From Ceratotherium simum simum (lineage: Eukaryota > Chordata > Mammalia > Perissodactyla > Rhinocerotidae): 64,000 bases of DNA. The stretch lies in assembly GCF_000283155.1 (NCBI RefSeq), contig NW_004454180.1, forward strand, positions 14,841,632 to 14,905,631. The letters are read 5' to 3'. This document shows positions 11,885-22,530 of the stretch, piece after piece (within the stretch, counting starts at the first letter, position 1; every line of letters begins with the position of its first letter). A program made the translations under genes and the position numbers. The notes beneath the pieces are model-generated. The model did not search any database. It saw only the letters and a program-made list of their open reading frames with translations, and was not told where the DNA came from.

Positions 11885-12235
11885 AACGTTTTCTGGAATG
11901 ATAGGCAGCAAACTCAAAGGTGGTTCTCTGAAGAGTGAGGTATATATTTTGAAGGAAAGAAGTGAGATGTGGACTTTCACTTTTATTTAATGTAGTTCTG
12001 TGCTTTTTGAATATTCTAAAGTGAACATATTACTTTTTAAAAAGCAAAGAAAAAGTAGTAAAGTAAAAGAAAAACATTCTGGGAAAGTTCACCAAAATTC
12101 ACTAGTGTTTTTCATTGTATAACAAGAATATGGATTTTTTTCTTTCTTCCTGTGTTTGTTTTCCAAATTTTTCTTAACTGAAATATCAGTTTTTACAATA
12201 AATTTTTTTGAAAATAAAAAAATAGAAAATATGAC
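11885..12235 (+). repeat. L1M-like 3' end(s), weak
   Basis: Segments such as 'ttctggaatgataggcagca', 'gtggttctctgaagagtgag' and 'ctaaagtgaacatattactt' resemble the 3'-terminal sequence of old L1M elements, ending in A-rich text. A second similar ending is at 12130-12235. Both are degraded. Confidence 0.4.
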
Positions 12236-12950
12236 AGGTTTCAATCTTCTATTTTGTTTCTTAGAACAATGTCAGTGAAAAGAACTAGTTGATATTATTT
12301 GGCTGCCTGTTACTTGCTTACCAACATTGAAGTCATTTATCTTCATGTCGACAATATCAAAATAAATTAGTTTGATATAAAGTGCACATAAGCATAATAT
12401 AAAGCATTTATTTAGAGTTTCTGGTACTTTTGAAAGGCATAGAACACTTGGGATACTCTTAGGAGTATAAAGTTTAGGATTATTTTAAAATAATTAATTG
12501 GGATATTTTGCTTAAATCTTCAAAAGAGGAGGCATCGGACTACTACTTGGTGAATAGCAAAAGCCTAAGGGAAATTGAACCCTTCTGCAGTTGACTTCTA
12601 AAGTCAACTCTTTGTAATTACAAATATGATAAATAATAAAGTACAACATAAAAGAAGAAGTGTTAGCTTGTAAATTAGGCTCAGTCCATGTAGGCAAAGT
12701 GAAGTAGAATTAAATAATTAGAAATACTAGTTAAATTTGATGACTGATTTTAATCATTTGGAGCAGCAACTCCTTTTTATTTGAATTAGTATCTTTCAAG
12801 CTACTCAATTATCTGGATAATTATAGTAACTCTCAATTTCACTTCACATTCTAGAATAAAGCAAAGAAATGTGTTATTTTTATATCCAACAATTATGGTT
12901 TGCTTATTTGTAGTGCTTTATACAGTGTCTTACATGGGAAAATTGAAAGT
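12236..12950. other. Unique AT-rich DNA, nothing recognised
   Basis: No repeat consensus or exon pattern was recognised. Confidence 0.5.
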
Positions 12951-12954
12951 GTTG

Positions 12955-13150
12955 GGGTTAGTTCTAAGATATATCCCGGCTCGGTCAGTTATTAGCTGTG
13001 TGACCTGGGAAGACGTTACTTAACTCTTAAACTTGAATTCCTTATCTGTAAAATGGCTGTAAGGATACTTCATAGGACTGGTGTGAGGATTAAATAAGAT
13101 ATAACTTGTAAATATTTGATAGGTTGGATACAATCAATAGATGTTTTCTT
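12955..13150 (+). repeat. MIR SINE
   Basis: Plus-strand MIR core and tail: 'attagctgtgtgacctggga', 'gttacttaactcttaaactt', 'cttatctgtaaaatggctgt', 'gtgtgaggattaaataagat'. The core domain is clear and the tRNA head is diverged. The DNA from 13151 to about 13770 that follows holds no recognised element. Confidence 0.9.
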
Positions 13151-13771
13151 TTTAGAATAAATAATTAAAAGTATTACAAATGCAATAATATTTATTAACT
13201 TAATAAAAGTCAAGCATACTAAAATGTGTCTAATATCTAAATTGATGTTTTGGAATGTTTAACACAAGCTATGAAGCATGTATCTTTGTGGTTCTTTTGG
13301 AGGATGATATTATTGCACCTTGATTCTCAATTCTGCTCACAAATGGAAAGATCAGTAGCTTGCTAAATCCTGAGCAGCAGGCAAACCAGTTTTCACATAT
13401 ACTGAGACTTAGAATTATTTTTATTCATAACAGTTTTGTCTTTCTCATTATATCTGATTTGAGCTAATATTAAAATGAGTCTGCTTTTTATTCATACATA
13501 TCGCTGGGCAGCAAGATACAAATATCATGAAACAGGCCAAGTATCTTGGAGAAGCAGACTGAAAACAAACACTGTGAATAATCCATATTCTGAAAATCAA
13601 TTATGTACGTAAATACAATCAAAATACTTTCTCCTGAATTTACATCCATAAAGTTTTATTGGTCAGAGTTTGTCCATGGGCAGACATTCCTCAAAGAACA
13701 TTAATGAACAACTTCCTGTATTGTATAAATACCGAGAGAAAAGGTTATAAAATAGTTTGGCAGCAAGAAAA

Positions 13772-13965
13772 AATGGGTGGTGTTCTATAAATGTCTGTTA
13801 AATCTTGTTGGTTTACAATGTTGTCCAAGTCTTTCATTTCCTTGTTGACTTTCTGTCTATTTGTTCTATCAATTATTGTAAATGGGGCCTTAACATCTCT
13901 GATTCTTATTGTTGAATTATCTATTTCAATTGAAATTCTTCAATTCTTTCAGAGTTTATGTTGAA
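13772..13965 (-). repeat. L1 ORF2 fragment
   Basis: The segment 'tgttctataaatgtctgtta', then 'caatgttgtccaagtctttc', 'gactttctgtctatttgttc' and 'caattattgtaaatggggcc' is a minus-strand L1 ORF2 piece. It is an isolated fragment of about 190 bp. Confidence 0.8.
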
Positions 13966-14039
13966 GAGTGTCATGTCTCATAAAGTTGACTTTAGGAGAA
14001 GAGTGTCATGGATTTGAAAAAGGACATGTCCCAAGTCCC

Positions 14040-14262
14040 ATTCAGCTCCTCCTCTCTTGTATGAAATTTCATATAACATGGGTCTTATAACCATTCTTAC
14101 TGGCTTCAGCCTTTCCTTTGATCACTGTTATCATATTCAGTTTCTGAATATACTACTTTGATAATTTCCACCTATGCTGCCCAGCACCTCTGTTTGGTAA
14201 CATCTAAATTCCTAAATATGACATGCAAAGCCTTGGATATTGTGGTTCTGTACTACCTGTCC
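14040..14262 (+). repeat. L2 LINE fragment
   Basis: The text 'ctaaatatgacatgcaaagc' followed by 'cttggatattgtggttctgt' matches the L2 stretch 'catgcaaggcccttcatgatctgg'. It is truncated on the right by the MLT1A LTR. Confidence 0.5.
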
Positions 14263-14263
14263 T

Positions 14264-14655
14264 GTCTTAGTCGGCTCCAGCTGCCATAACAGAATACCAC
14301 AGACCAGGAGGCTTATGCAACAGAATTTATTTTCTTACAGTTTTAGAGGCTGGAAGTCCAAGATTAAGATGCTTTCAGGGTTGGTTTCTGGTGAGACCTC
14401 TCTTCCTGGCTTGTAGACAGCTGCCTGCACGCTGTGTCCTCACATGGCCTCTGTGTGCTCGCAGAGAAAGAGAGAGATCTCTAGTGTCTCTTCCTCTTCT
14501 TTTAAGAATATCAGTCCTATCCGATTAGGATCCCACCCTTATGACCCCATTTAACCATAATTATCTCCTTTAGGGACCTATTTCTAAATACTATCATTTT
14601 GGGGGTTAGAATCTCAACATGTGATTTTATGGGGGACATAATTCAGTCTATAACA
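14264..14655 (-). repeat. MLT1A-type (ERVL-MaLR) solo LTR
   Basis: This is a full-length reverse-complement LTR. It runs from 'tccagctgccataacagaat' through 'gaggctggaagtccaagatt', 'gtttctggtgagacctctct', 'cacgctgtgtcctcacatgg' and 'cctattt', to 'gggggacataattcagtcta'-'taaca' at the end. It is the same family as 5346-5731 in the opposite orientation. Confidence 0.9.
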
Positions 14656-14659
14656 TGTA

Positions 14660-15035
14660 CTATTTAGAATTAGGCTCAGCGGAAAGTGACAGAAAAATCC
14701 AAGTAACAGTGGCTTACGAAAAATAAAAGTTTCTTTCTCCCTCATGTGACTGTAGGGAGTTCTGAGATGATATGGCTTTCCACAAGTGTCAGGCACCCAG
14801 GTTCCTTCAATTTTATTTCCCCTCTATCCTCAAGAAGAGTTTGCTTACTTCCTTTAAACACATTTGTAGAAGTTAGTCAAACCACTTCCAGCAATGAGCC
14901 ATTGACCAGGACTTAGACACCTGGCCACACCTAAAAAAGTCTGGGATATGTGGTCTTTATTTGAGGGGGATGTTCTGTTACTGAGGAAAACGCAGACAGT
15001 GAATATCACAGGACAACTGTCAGCCTCTGCCACAA
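14660..15035. repeat. Ancient interspersed repeat, unnamed family X, copy 1
   Basis: Shares ordered motifs with 16020-16395 and 38712-39295: an 'acagtggcttacgaaaaata'-like block leading into 'gtttctttctccctcatg', and a right-hand block 'cctggccacacctaaaaaag' followed by 'ctgggatatgtggtcttt'. It ends with 'cagcctctgccacaa'. I recognise the pattern as a common mammalian interspersed repeat but cannot name it with confidence. Confidence 0.6.
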
Positions 15036-16015
15036 CATTTTCTAGCTCTTTGTTCTCCTGCTAGTTTACACAATTTTCCTAAGCTTTAGCTAACCTGAAT
15101 TACCTTTCATTTCTTACATCTTTGTGTTTTACCATCTCAATTTTTTATTATGTTAGCCTTTATTTCTGGAATACTTCCCCTGTTTAAGGTGTATTGACAG
15201 AACTTGGCCATAACCCCTTCAGGAGAGAGGGAAAACATTTTGTCTTTCTGCAGAAACTGGCCAAAATTCACTGAAAGAACTTTTTCTCTGAATAATCTTG
15301 GTCTACTCTGAGCTGTAGTCACTGACAAAGCTATTTCTTAGAACATAAAAATGCCTGATTTACTATTTTTCTGGTGAGTGATTTGTACGCAGTAGAGCAC
15401 TGTTGATCGTGGTAATTTTAAAGTAAAAAGAACTTGCTTTCAGAAGAATGTTTTAGTTTCATTTATAATTCTCCAAAACAAATTGTATCAATTCTATAGT
15501 TTGTTTTGATGTGTATATTACCTAGATTGCACTAGAGAAATGTTCTCACACTGTTTTTAGTAAATGACTATTTTTCATTGTCAGAATGATTATTTGCTCT
15601 AGTGATAGACGGTCCTTAATTTTTAACTTGTGTAGTAAATATTAGTTGCTTTGTCCATGATTATTATCCCACCATTACTCTAAAGAAAGTTATTTCTAAA
15701 GTTTCAAAGAACTCTCTTGTCAATTTGTTAGACATATTTTCTAATAAAGTGACAATCGTAGATATTTTCTAAATTTTTCGCTTTCCATATAATTTTCCTT
15801 TTTAAGCTTTCCCACCACTAATGGGTAGAATATTTGTTATTAGGAAAGTTGTCATTATTAAGGAGACTAGAGAGCTACAACATCTTTATCAGTGATGATT
15901 GATGTAGCCCTCTTTCTGTACCTTATTGAACTCTATAGATTCCCTTGTCTTTAATTATCTCCTTTACAAAACCTGATATTTTATAGAACACAATTTTGTG
16001 CCATGCATTTTTTTT
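15036..16015. other. Unique AT-rich DNA
   Basis: No clear repeat or exon. 15060-15200 has a faint L2-like texture ('ctggaatacttcccctg'), too weak to call. A minus-strand open frame at 15137-15328 is not protein-like. Confidence 0.45.
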
Positions 16016-16019
16016 GTGG

Positions 16020-16395
16020 GTTCCATTAGTCAGGACGGGTGATGTTACTCTGTGGAAACAAACAACTCATAATCTTAACAGGTTAAAACAACAAGAGTTT
16101 ATTTCCTACTCATGCAACATGTTCAGTGGAGGATGGCAGTGGGCTCAGCTCAGCAGCCATTCAGGACCCCGGCAAATGGAGGCTCCAACATTAACACACA
16201 CTTCCACAATCTCAGGGGCAAGGGAAAGAGGATGTAATCTTACAGATTCAACCCAGAAGTGACACATGTCACTTCACATTTTATTTACCAAAGCAAGTCA
16301 CAAGGCCACATCTGAGTTCAACAGGGCAGGGAGGTATAATCCTCCCACAGGAAGAGAAACCAAGTAATTGTGAACAGTGATATAGTTTACCACAG
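16020..16395. repeat. Ancient interspersed repeat, unnamed family X, copy 2
   Basis: Contains 'gtgatgttactctgtggaaa', 'aacaacaagagtttatttcc', 'tactcatgcaacatgttcag', 'cagaagtgacacatgtcact', 'aaagcaagtcacaaggccac' and 'atctgagttcaacagggcag'. This is the best preserved of the three family X copies. The 88-codon open frame at 15996-16262 runs through it and is not a gene. Confidence 0.65.
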
Positions 16396-17000
16396 ACTTG
16401 TCACAGACATGTCTTGCCCTTGAAAAATGTTTGGTGGTATGGAAATAAGACAAATTCACTGATATAAATTTGCAAAAAAATATTTCAAGGGGAAGACAAA
16501 TTGGCTGAGTTGAACAATTACCTATTACCAAAAATGGTGTGACTTTGTGGAGAAGTGAGACTCATTTTGGTCTGAGACTTGAGAGGAATGGAGTTTGGTA
16601 AATGGGCTCAGGAACTAGACCTCTGGATCTAAGTAATTAAGTCCAAGCTTAGTTCAGAAGACAGTAGTCAAGGAAAATAGCAAATATATTAATCTAATTA
16701 CATGACTGCTCTTTGGAGTGATCAGAATGAACATTCCCTGGATTGTACCTGAATTTTCTAGCCAAATCAATTAATCAATCAATTGTTTTCTACTTAAACA
16801 ACAAGTGTTCCACACAGCTCAAGGACACTAAAATGCTTGATAACTAGTGAAATTGTTGTAAATTTACCCTTTAAGGAAATGTTTCCCAATACTAAAATAG
16901 CTAATCCATAACCACATCCATTTTACGATTCATTTAAAACATTTTTCATGTTATCACATTCAAAGTCAATCAAATGCTGTCACTTTCCTTTGAAAACTGC
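16396..17000. other. Unique DNA, nothing recognised
   Basis: No repeat consensus, RNA gene or exon-like pattern was recognised. Confidence 0.5.
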
Positions 17001-17002
17001 TA

Positions 17003-17215
17003 GGTAAGTATAACTACTACCATTTATTGGGTACTCAATATGTATCAGGAATTACCAATTAATTATTTTGAATTCTCACACAACTGTGAGATATTAGTCC
17101 ACGAGGTTAGGAAAGTTAAATAATTTTTCCTAGATTTTCTAGCTAGTGAATTTTTGAGATTTAAACTCAAGTCTGTCTGATGTCAAAGTCAGCCTTCTTT
17201 CCTCTATGTCACACC
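17003..17215 (-). repeat. MIR SINE
   Basis: Reverse-complement MIR order is visible: 'accatttattgggtactcaa', 'tatgtatcaggaatt', 'agctagtgaatttttgagat', 'ttaaactcaagtctgtctga', 'tgtc'. Diverged but continuous. Confidence 0.75.
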
Positions 17216-17449
17216 ACATCCTTCTACTAAACTATATAAAAACTATGGTGCTGTATTTTCTTTGCATATTTTGCTTTTGAAGATGATGTTGCTGGCAGTG
17301 TGATTAATCAAACATTCACCAGACACGATATGCGTCTGAAAGAATGTGAAGGTTGGGTGACTTGCTCAGATTACTCACTGAGCTCTTTCCTCTTTGTTCT
17401 ATATGCTGCCATCCTATGTTGAGGGTAATTGTTTCCCTCAGTAGATTTT

Positions 17450-17666
17450 TTTTTTTTTTTTTAAAGATTTTATTTATTTATTTTTCCCCCAAAGCCCCAG
17501 TAGATAGTTGTCTATGTCGTAACTGCACATCCATTCCAGTTGCTGTATGTGGGACGCGGCCTCAGCATGGCTGGAGAAGCGGTGCGTCGGTGCTCGCCCG
17601 GGATCTGAACCCGGGCCGCCAGCAGCGGAGCGCGAGCACTTAACCGCTAAGCCACGGGGCCGGCCC
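17450..17666 (-). mobile_element. ERE SINE (perissodactyl), full length, copy 1
   Basis: Full tRNA-derived SINE on the minus strand. The poly-T/'aaagattttatttatttatt' tail is at the left, and the body has 'ccccagtagatagttgtc' and 'gacgcggcctcagcatggc'. The B box is in 'gggatctgaacccgggccgc' and the A box in 'cacttaaccgctaagccac', ending at the 'ggggccggcccc' head. A perfect 15-bp target-site duplication, 'ccctcagtagatttt', lies at 17435-17449 and 17667-17681. ERE elements are known only from perissodactyls, so this places the organism. Open frames across it are artefacts. Confidence 0.95.
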
Positions 17667-18084
17667 CCCTCAGTAGATTTTAACACAATTTCTACTACTG
17701 CAGTAGTTTGCAATGGATAGTTTTATAGAAAGATACATCAAGGTGCATATGCTTAAAAGACCAGCTCTATCTATTTTTACAAGTAAAACTATTTGACATC
17801 ACAAATTAAAATTTATAACTCTTTTCCACTTCCTTTTCCTTTTGCTATCCTAAAGCTTAACACTCTGGGAGATTTCATATAAAACAAATACGCATTTTCA
17901 CCAAATAGATGAGAAAACCGAGAAACAAACAGTTAGGTTAAATGGTGTATTACAGTTCCTAGCAAATCAACTAAGCTTGGTATTTTAGTCTTCTCAGAGT
18001 GCCAAGGCCATATTTCCTCTTTGCCTACCCCTATCTTCTTGAAAAAATAAATTCTTGTTTATCCACATGGCATTAGAATATCAA

Positions 18085-19048
18085 TTTTAAAATCTCAGAT
18101 CTTGACAATAGTGAGAAAATAAGCTGTAAAGTGGAAGGAGATATTTGCAATGAATATATTCAACAAAGGACCTACGTAAAATACATACTGAGCTTCTATA
18201 AATTGATAAGTAAAGCATGAATACAATAGAATAATGGATAAAAGACTTGAATAGGTACTCCACAAATGATGATATCCCAAACCAGCTTTATCTCATTAAC
18301 TTTCAGGAAAATAGATATTAAAAGCACAATGACATTTCACTTTGCACCCAGCAGAATGGCTAAATTCAAAAACAAACCAACCAACCAACAAAGGAAAAAA
18401 CCCACACATGACAAGTATTAGCAAGGACATGGGATATCCAGAACTATCATATACCGATGATGATAATGTGAAGTGACTGACCATTTTGGAAAACTCTGTG
18501 TCAGTATATACTAAAGCTGGCTATATGACTTAAATAATTTCAGTCCTGGGCGTATGCCCACCAAAAAGTATGTCAGTTTATCAAAATATATAGGATAGAA
18601 TGTTCATAACAATGTTATTTTAATGGCACTGTGATAAAACTACGCAGTGCCCATCAACCATAGAATGGATGAAGAAATTGTGATATATTAACACTGCAAC
18701 AATGAGAACGAATGCACTGCAAGTACATGCAACAATGTGAGCAAGTCTCACAGACACAATATTGAGGGAAACAAGCCGGAGGCAAAAGAGAAATACTGTG
18801 TGGTTCCACTTATACGAAGTTCAAAAACAGGAAAAATCTAATGTATAGAGTTTCAAGTCAAAATGGTGGTTACTTGAAAAATAGGGATTAGGGAGAGAGT
18901 AAAGAGGAGACGGGAATGGGGTGCTGGTAATATTCTATTTGTTGCTCTAGTTTAAAGTTAATAGTTGTATTTGCTTTGTGAAAACTCTTGAAGCTGTACA
19001 CTTATGATTCGGGCACTTTTAAATGTTAAAGTTCAATAAAAAATATGT
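18085..19048 (+). repeat. L1 (L1M-type) 3' ORF2 end and 3'UTR
   Basis: Plus-strand L1: 'gacatttcactttgcaccca', 'cagcagaatggctaaattca', 'tcctgggcgtatgcccacca', 'cagtgcccatcaaccataga', 'gtgtggttccacttatacga', 'caagtcaaaatggtggttac', ending with 'gggcacttttaaatgttaaa' and 'cagaaa'-type polyadenylation text 'caataaaaaat'. 5'-truncated, frame destroyed. Confidence 0.9.
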
Positions 19049-21277
19049 ACTTAATCTCAGATGTGCTTTTCCTTTCTCTCAGAACCTTCTTGGACTGTTA
19101 CAATTCCTGTGAACTGCCCACCTATACAAAATACACTCCTGGCCATTCTTTGCCCCTTAGACGAGTTATACTCAAGGGACATAAGCAGGTTTAGGTTGGC
19201 CAAATAAAATCTGAATTGAAACTTAATTAATAATGAGTCAAATGTAAACACTTCTACATTATATCACACCCTAAGCCATTCTTTATGAATATGGATAATT
19301 GAGAATTGTTTATCTATAGTTCATTGTTGGTGAGATTCCCCAATTAATATTTCTATTAAGTAGGCAGAAGAATTAATTTTGTTTGTAATAAAATACTGAG
19401 CCCAAGAATTTCTAACCTGTCTTATTAGATTATTCTTTATCCTCATTGTTCTATATTTTTTCTTACTCTCTTTTACTCTCTCTTTTTTATCCACTGCAGG
19501 AAAGCATTTCTGTTCACTTAATGGATTTCAGACCTTTTAAAAAAATTCAGATCCGTCTGATATTTATCTTGATTTGGATGTCATTCAGAGTGTTTGCAAT
19601 GAAAGAGATTTTCTATATGCCTTTCTAATATCTAGTATCTGTCACTGCCACTAGACTGGTATGCCCTCGGTTTTGTCTTTCCTTTTGATGAAAAGTTTCA
19701 TGAGAATAATATGAGATGCATAAATGTGCATTTTAAAAAATTAATTTCAAATATTAGGTAAGGCTGTTAGATTTAGAGACCAGGTTTATTTACCTAGATG
19801 GAAGTAATAGCCTGGTGTAATTTTAAATATGACGATTTTTGCGTAACCATTAAAAAAGTGATACAGGTGGTTATTAAAGAAACCCATTTATGATCTACAT
19901 ATTCATGTAAAACAAAATTCCAGAATCAAACTACTACCCAGATGGGGTCTTCAAAGACTCTGATTTTGCTTTAGTGCATCTAGAGCATTCAAATGTGCAT
20001 GAAAACTTTTTATAATCATTTTTACTAATGATCAAAGAGATGGAGAATGGAAGGGGCAATTTGCCATTTTTTTTTTGGTAGGTGACTGTAGTGAAATATT
20101 ATTGGTGAGTATAGTATATATTTTACTCAGGTGTTAGTTTTTTTCCCATTCTCTCCCCATACCCCTTCAAATGCACCAAAGGTTATCTTTCTCTGGCGTA
20201 ATCAAAGAAGAAGGCAGCTGTCTCATGTCCACACCCAGATGACTAACTGTTGCAGCTTCTCCATGCTCCCCTCACTCCTTCTGTGGGCCTCTGATCATCT
20301 GGCCCTTTCTTTTCTTTAAGTATCAGTTATTCGAGGCTATGTTTGTTCCAGACTTAACGGAAAATTAGGCTATAAAACATTTCCTACTCATTACCTTGTG
20401 CACAGGCCTCTCTCTTTTTCTCTGGCCTCCAAGTTGGTACAGCAGTCCCCAGTTGTTACTGCTAAGACTCTCCTCCCACTTCAGGCTGCTCCCAGCCACT
20501 CCCTCCACTCCTTTCATTTTTTTTTTATGTAGAGCATCTCAGATAGGTCTTAGTTTCTCTGTATTTTTCCAAACTAGGCCCTGTGGGCCTCAGCACTGAA
20601 ACTCAAGTGGCCTGTCAAGGTGTTTTGCTAAACAAAAGACCATCTACTCCAGAGAGAAATTGTGCTTATTCTTTGGAGGTGTGATTTCAGTCAGTTCTAT
20701 TTTTTTCCTGTCTGTTACAAATATATGAACATAAAGTGTCACAGAGGAATCTTTACCATTCCCTTCTCGCATTTATTGATATCTCTAGTCAAACACTGCC
20801 ATTGCTTAACTAGGCAGTCTTTTCTTCCATTTACAAGGTTGCCCACATACAGCTATCTCGAATTGAGTTGTGACTGACAACCGTTAGAAGGTGATGCTTT
20901 CCACCACCTATTAGTGCCAAGAAGCAGAATCAGAAAAATGAAACGATCATGAATGTTTTGTGTAATAAAAAATAATCAATGAAATGCCAAATTTAAAATC
21001 ACTGAATAAGATTTTTATTTTATGTAACTAAACTATAGAATTATTTAATTAGTATTTGTAGTTAGCTTCCAAACGCCATTTGAATTTGCCACATGCCTCT
21101 TCTAAGTCAGTGATTCCCAATGGCTGAGTAAGATAAGATTCAGAATCCCCTGTATACGTGAGTATGTGTGCATATGTCACAAGTGTACGTGTGGGGAAAG
21201 TGGTTATGTATTTGGAAAAAGCCTTCTTCTAACTTACTCCAATATCTACAATTTAATGCACTCTCTGTCCCAGTCCT
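19049..21277. other. Unique DNA with pyrimidine-rich patches
   Basis: No named repeat was secured. 19440-19500 and 20130-20600 are rich in C and T ('ttactctctcttttttatcc', 'ctccctccactcctttcatt') and give short plus-strand open frames (20131-20877). Their composition is leucine/serine/proline-rich and looks random. A faint L2-like texture exists at 19640-19690. Confidence 0.4.
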
Positions 21278-21293
21278 AAGAATAACTGTTATA

Positions 21294-21488
21294 GGGCCAG
21301 CCCCGGTGGCCGAGTGGTTAAGTTCAGCGTGCTCTGCTTCGGTGGCCAGGATTTGCTTCCTGGGCGTGGGCCTACACCACTCATCTGTCAGTGGCCATGC
21401 TGTGGCAGCAGTTCACATACAAAAAGAGGAAGATTGGCAGTGGATGTTAGCTCAGGGTGAATCTTCCTCAGCAGAACAACAACAAATG
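21294..21488 (+). mobile_element. ERE-type SINE, divergent head, copy 2
   Basis: Head 'gggccagccccggtggccga' with 'gtggttaagttcagcgtgct', then the tail block 'ggatgttagctcagggtgaa' and 'tcttcctcagcagaac'. The flanks 'aagaataactgttata' (21278-21293) and 'aagaataactgctata' (21489-21504) are a 16-bp target-site duplication with one mismatch. The body differs from the 24.9-kb copies and lacks the 'ctactggggctttgggg' segment, so it is probably an older ERE subfamily. The 119-codon frame at 21168-21527 runs through it and is not a gene. Confidence 0.9.
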
Positions 21489-21784
21489 AAGAATAACTGC
21501 TATAAGCAAGCATTACAACGTGGTTAGCTATGCGATCAACTTCTTTTATAATTATGTTCAGTAAATCACTTTGGCCATTTTGGTGCAAAACATTAATATG
21601 TTGTTGCTAGTTTTAACACCATTAATTATTATTTGAAAGCATGCCCTTACTTGACTACTCCTTTAAATTGACCACTAACTTTAAATCTGATAGAAAGTCT
21701 AAAAAACAAACAAAAGCAAACACACAAAGAAAAAAAACCAAAAAAGCAATCTTATGTTCTTTATCCGTAAGCTTCATCCATAAT

Positions 21785-21997
21785 TAAAATTTTAAAATTT
21801 AATTTATTTTTCTTTGAATACACGAGTACATGCACACAGAACAAAGTTAAAAAAGTATAAGAAGGTATAGAGTAAGAAGTAAGTTTCCCTTCCATTCCTG
21901 TGTCAGTTCCCTTCCTCGGAGGGATAGTTGTGTTAATTCCTTTTCTTCCATAAACCTTCTGTAAATACACAAACATAACCATCTATCTATCTATCTG

Positions 21998-22037
<40 letters not shown>

Positions 22038-22315
22038 ATCTATCATCCATCTGTCTTTCTGACTACCCATCATCTATATATCTTGTAAAACATTCCAAAG
22101 CAGCACTTTAAAAAAATTGCTCCAAAAATTCCATTATATGGATTATTAAATTTATTAAACCAGGCCACTACTGATGGGCACTTGTTTGGTTTCAATCTTT
22201 GGCAAACAACGCGACAGTGAATGTCCATATACATATGTCATTTTATACACGTGCAAGTATATTGATGGGATAAATTCCTAGAAGTGGAATTGTTGAGTAT
22301 GCTGAATTGCTCTCC
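21785..22315 (-). repeat. L1 (L1M-type) 3'UTR fragment
   Basis: Minus-strand L1 3'UTR text: 'agtaagtttcccttccattc', 'cttcctcggagggatagttg', then after a microsatellite 'ttccattatatggattatta', 'ctactgatgggcacttgttt', 'ggtttcaatctttggcaaac', 'tgcaagtatattgatgggat' and 'cctagaagtggaattgttga'. The TCTA tract at 21979-22036 interrupts it. Confidence 0.8.
21979..22036. repeat. (TCTA)n microsatellite
   Basis: More than ten tandem TCTA/ATCT units with one G substitution ('ctatctgtctatctatct'), followed by degenerate units to about 22055. Uninterrupted runs of this length are usually length-variable between individuals. Confidence 0.95.
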
Positions 22316-22349
22316 CTAGGAGTTATACCAATAACAGTGCTAACAGTGC

Positions 22350-22530
22350 TACATGCAATGTAGACCTCATATAAAATGTATGCTGTAAGTTACAGTTATT
22401 ATCATAATTTTATGTTCACAACTCTTCCATAAAGTTTGTACTATTTTTCTGAGATAAGATGAAGAAATTGAGGCTTGGGCTGGTTGATGACTTGCCCAAG
22501 ACCCCCAAAAACTCCTGAGTCAGAAGCACT
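22350..22530 (-). repeat. MIR SINE fragment
   Basis: The segment 'tattatcataattttatgtt', then 'gatgaagaaattgaggcttg' and 'gatgacttgcccaagacccc' matches the reverse-complement MIR core ('gatgaggaaactgaggc', 'acttgcccaaggtc'). Confidence 0.7.

Noticed and set aside
21168..21527. 119-codon plus frame
   Set aside because: Runs through an ERE SINE and its target-site duplications.
21979..22055. Regular short repeats resembling an array
   Set aside because: A TCTA microsatellite without spacers, not a CRISPR array; the window is mammalian.
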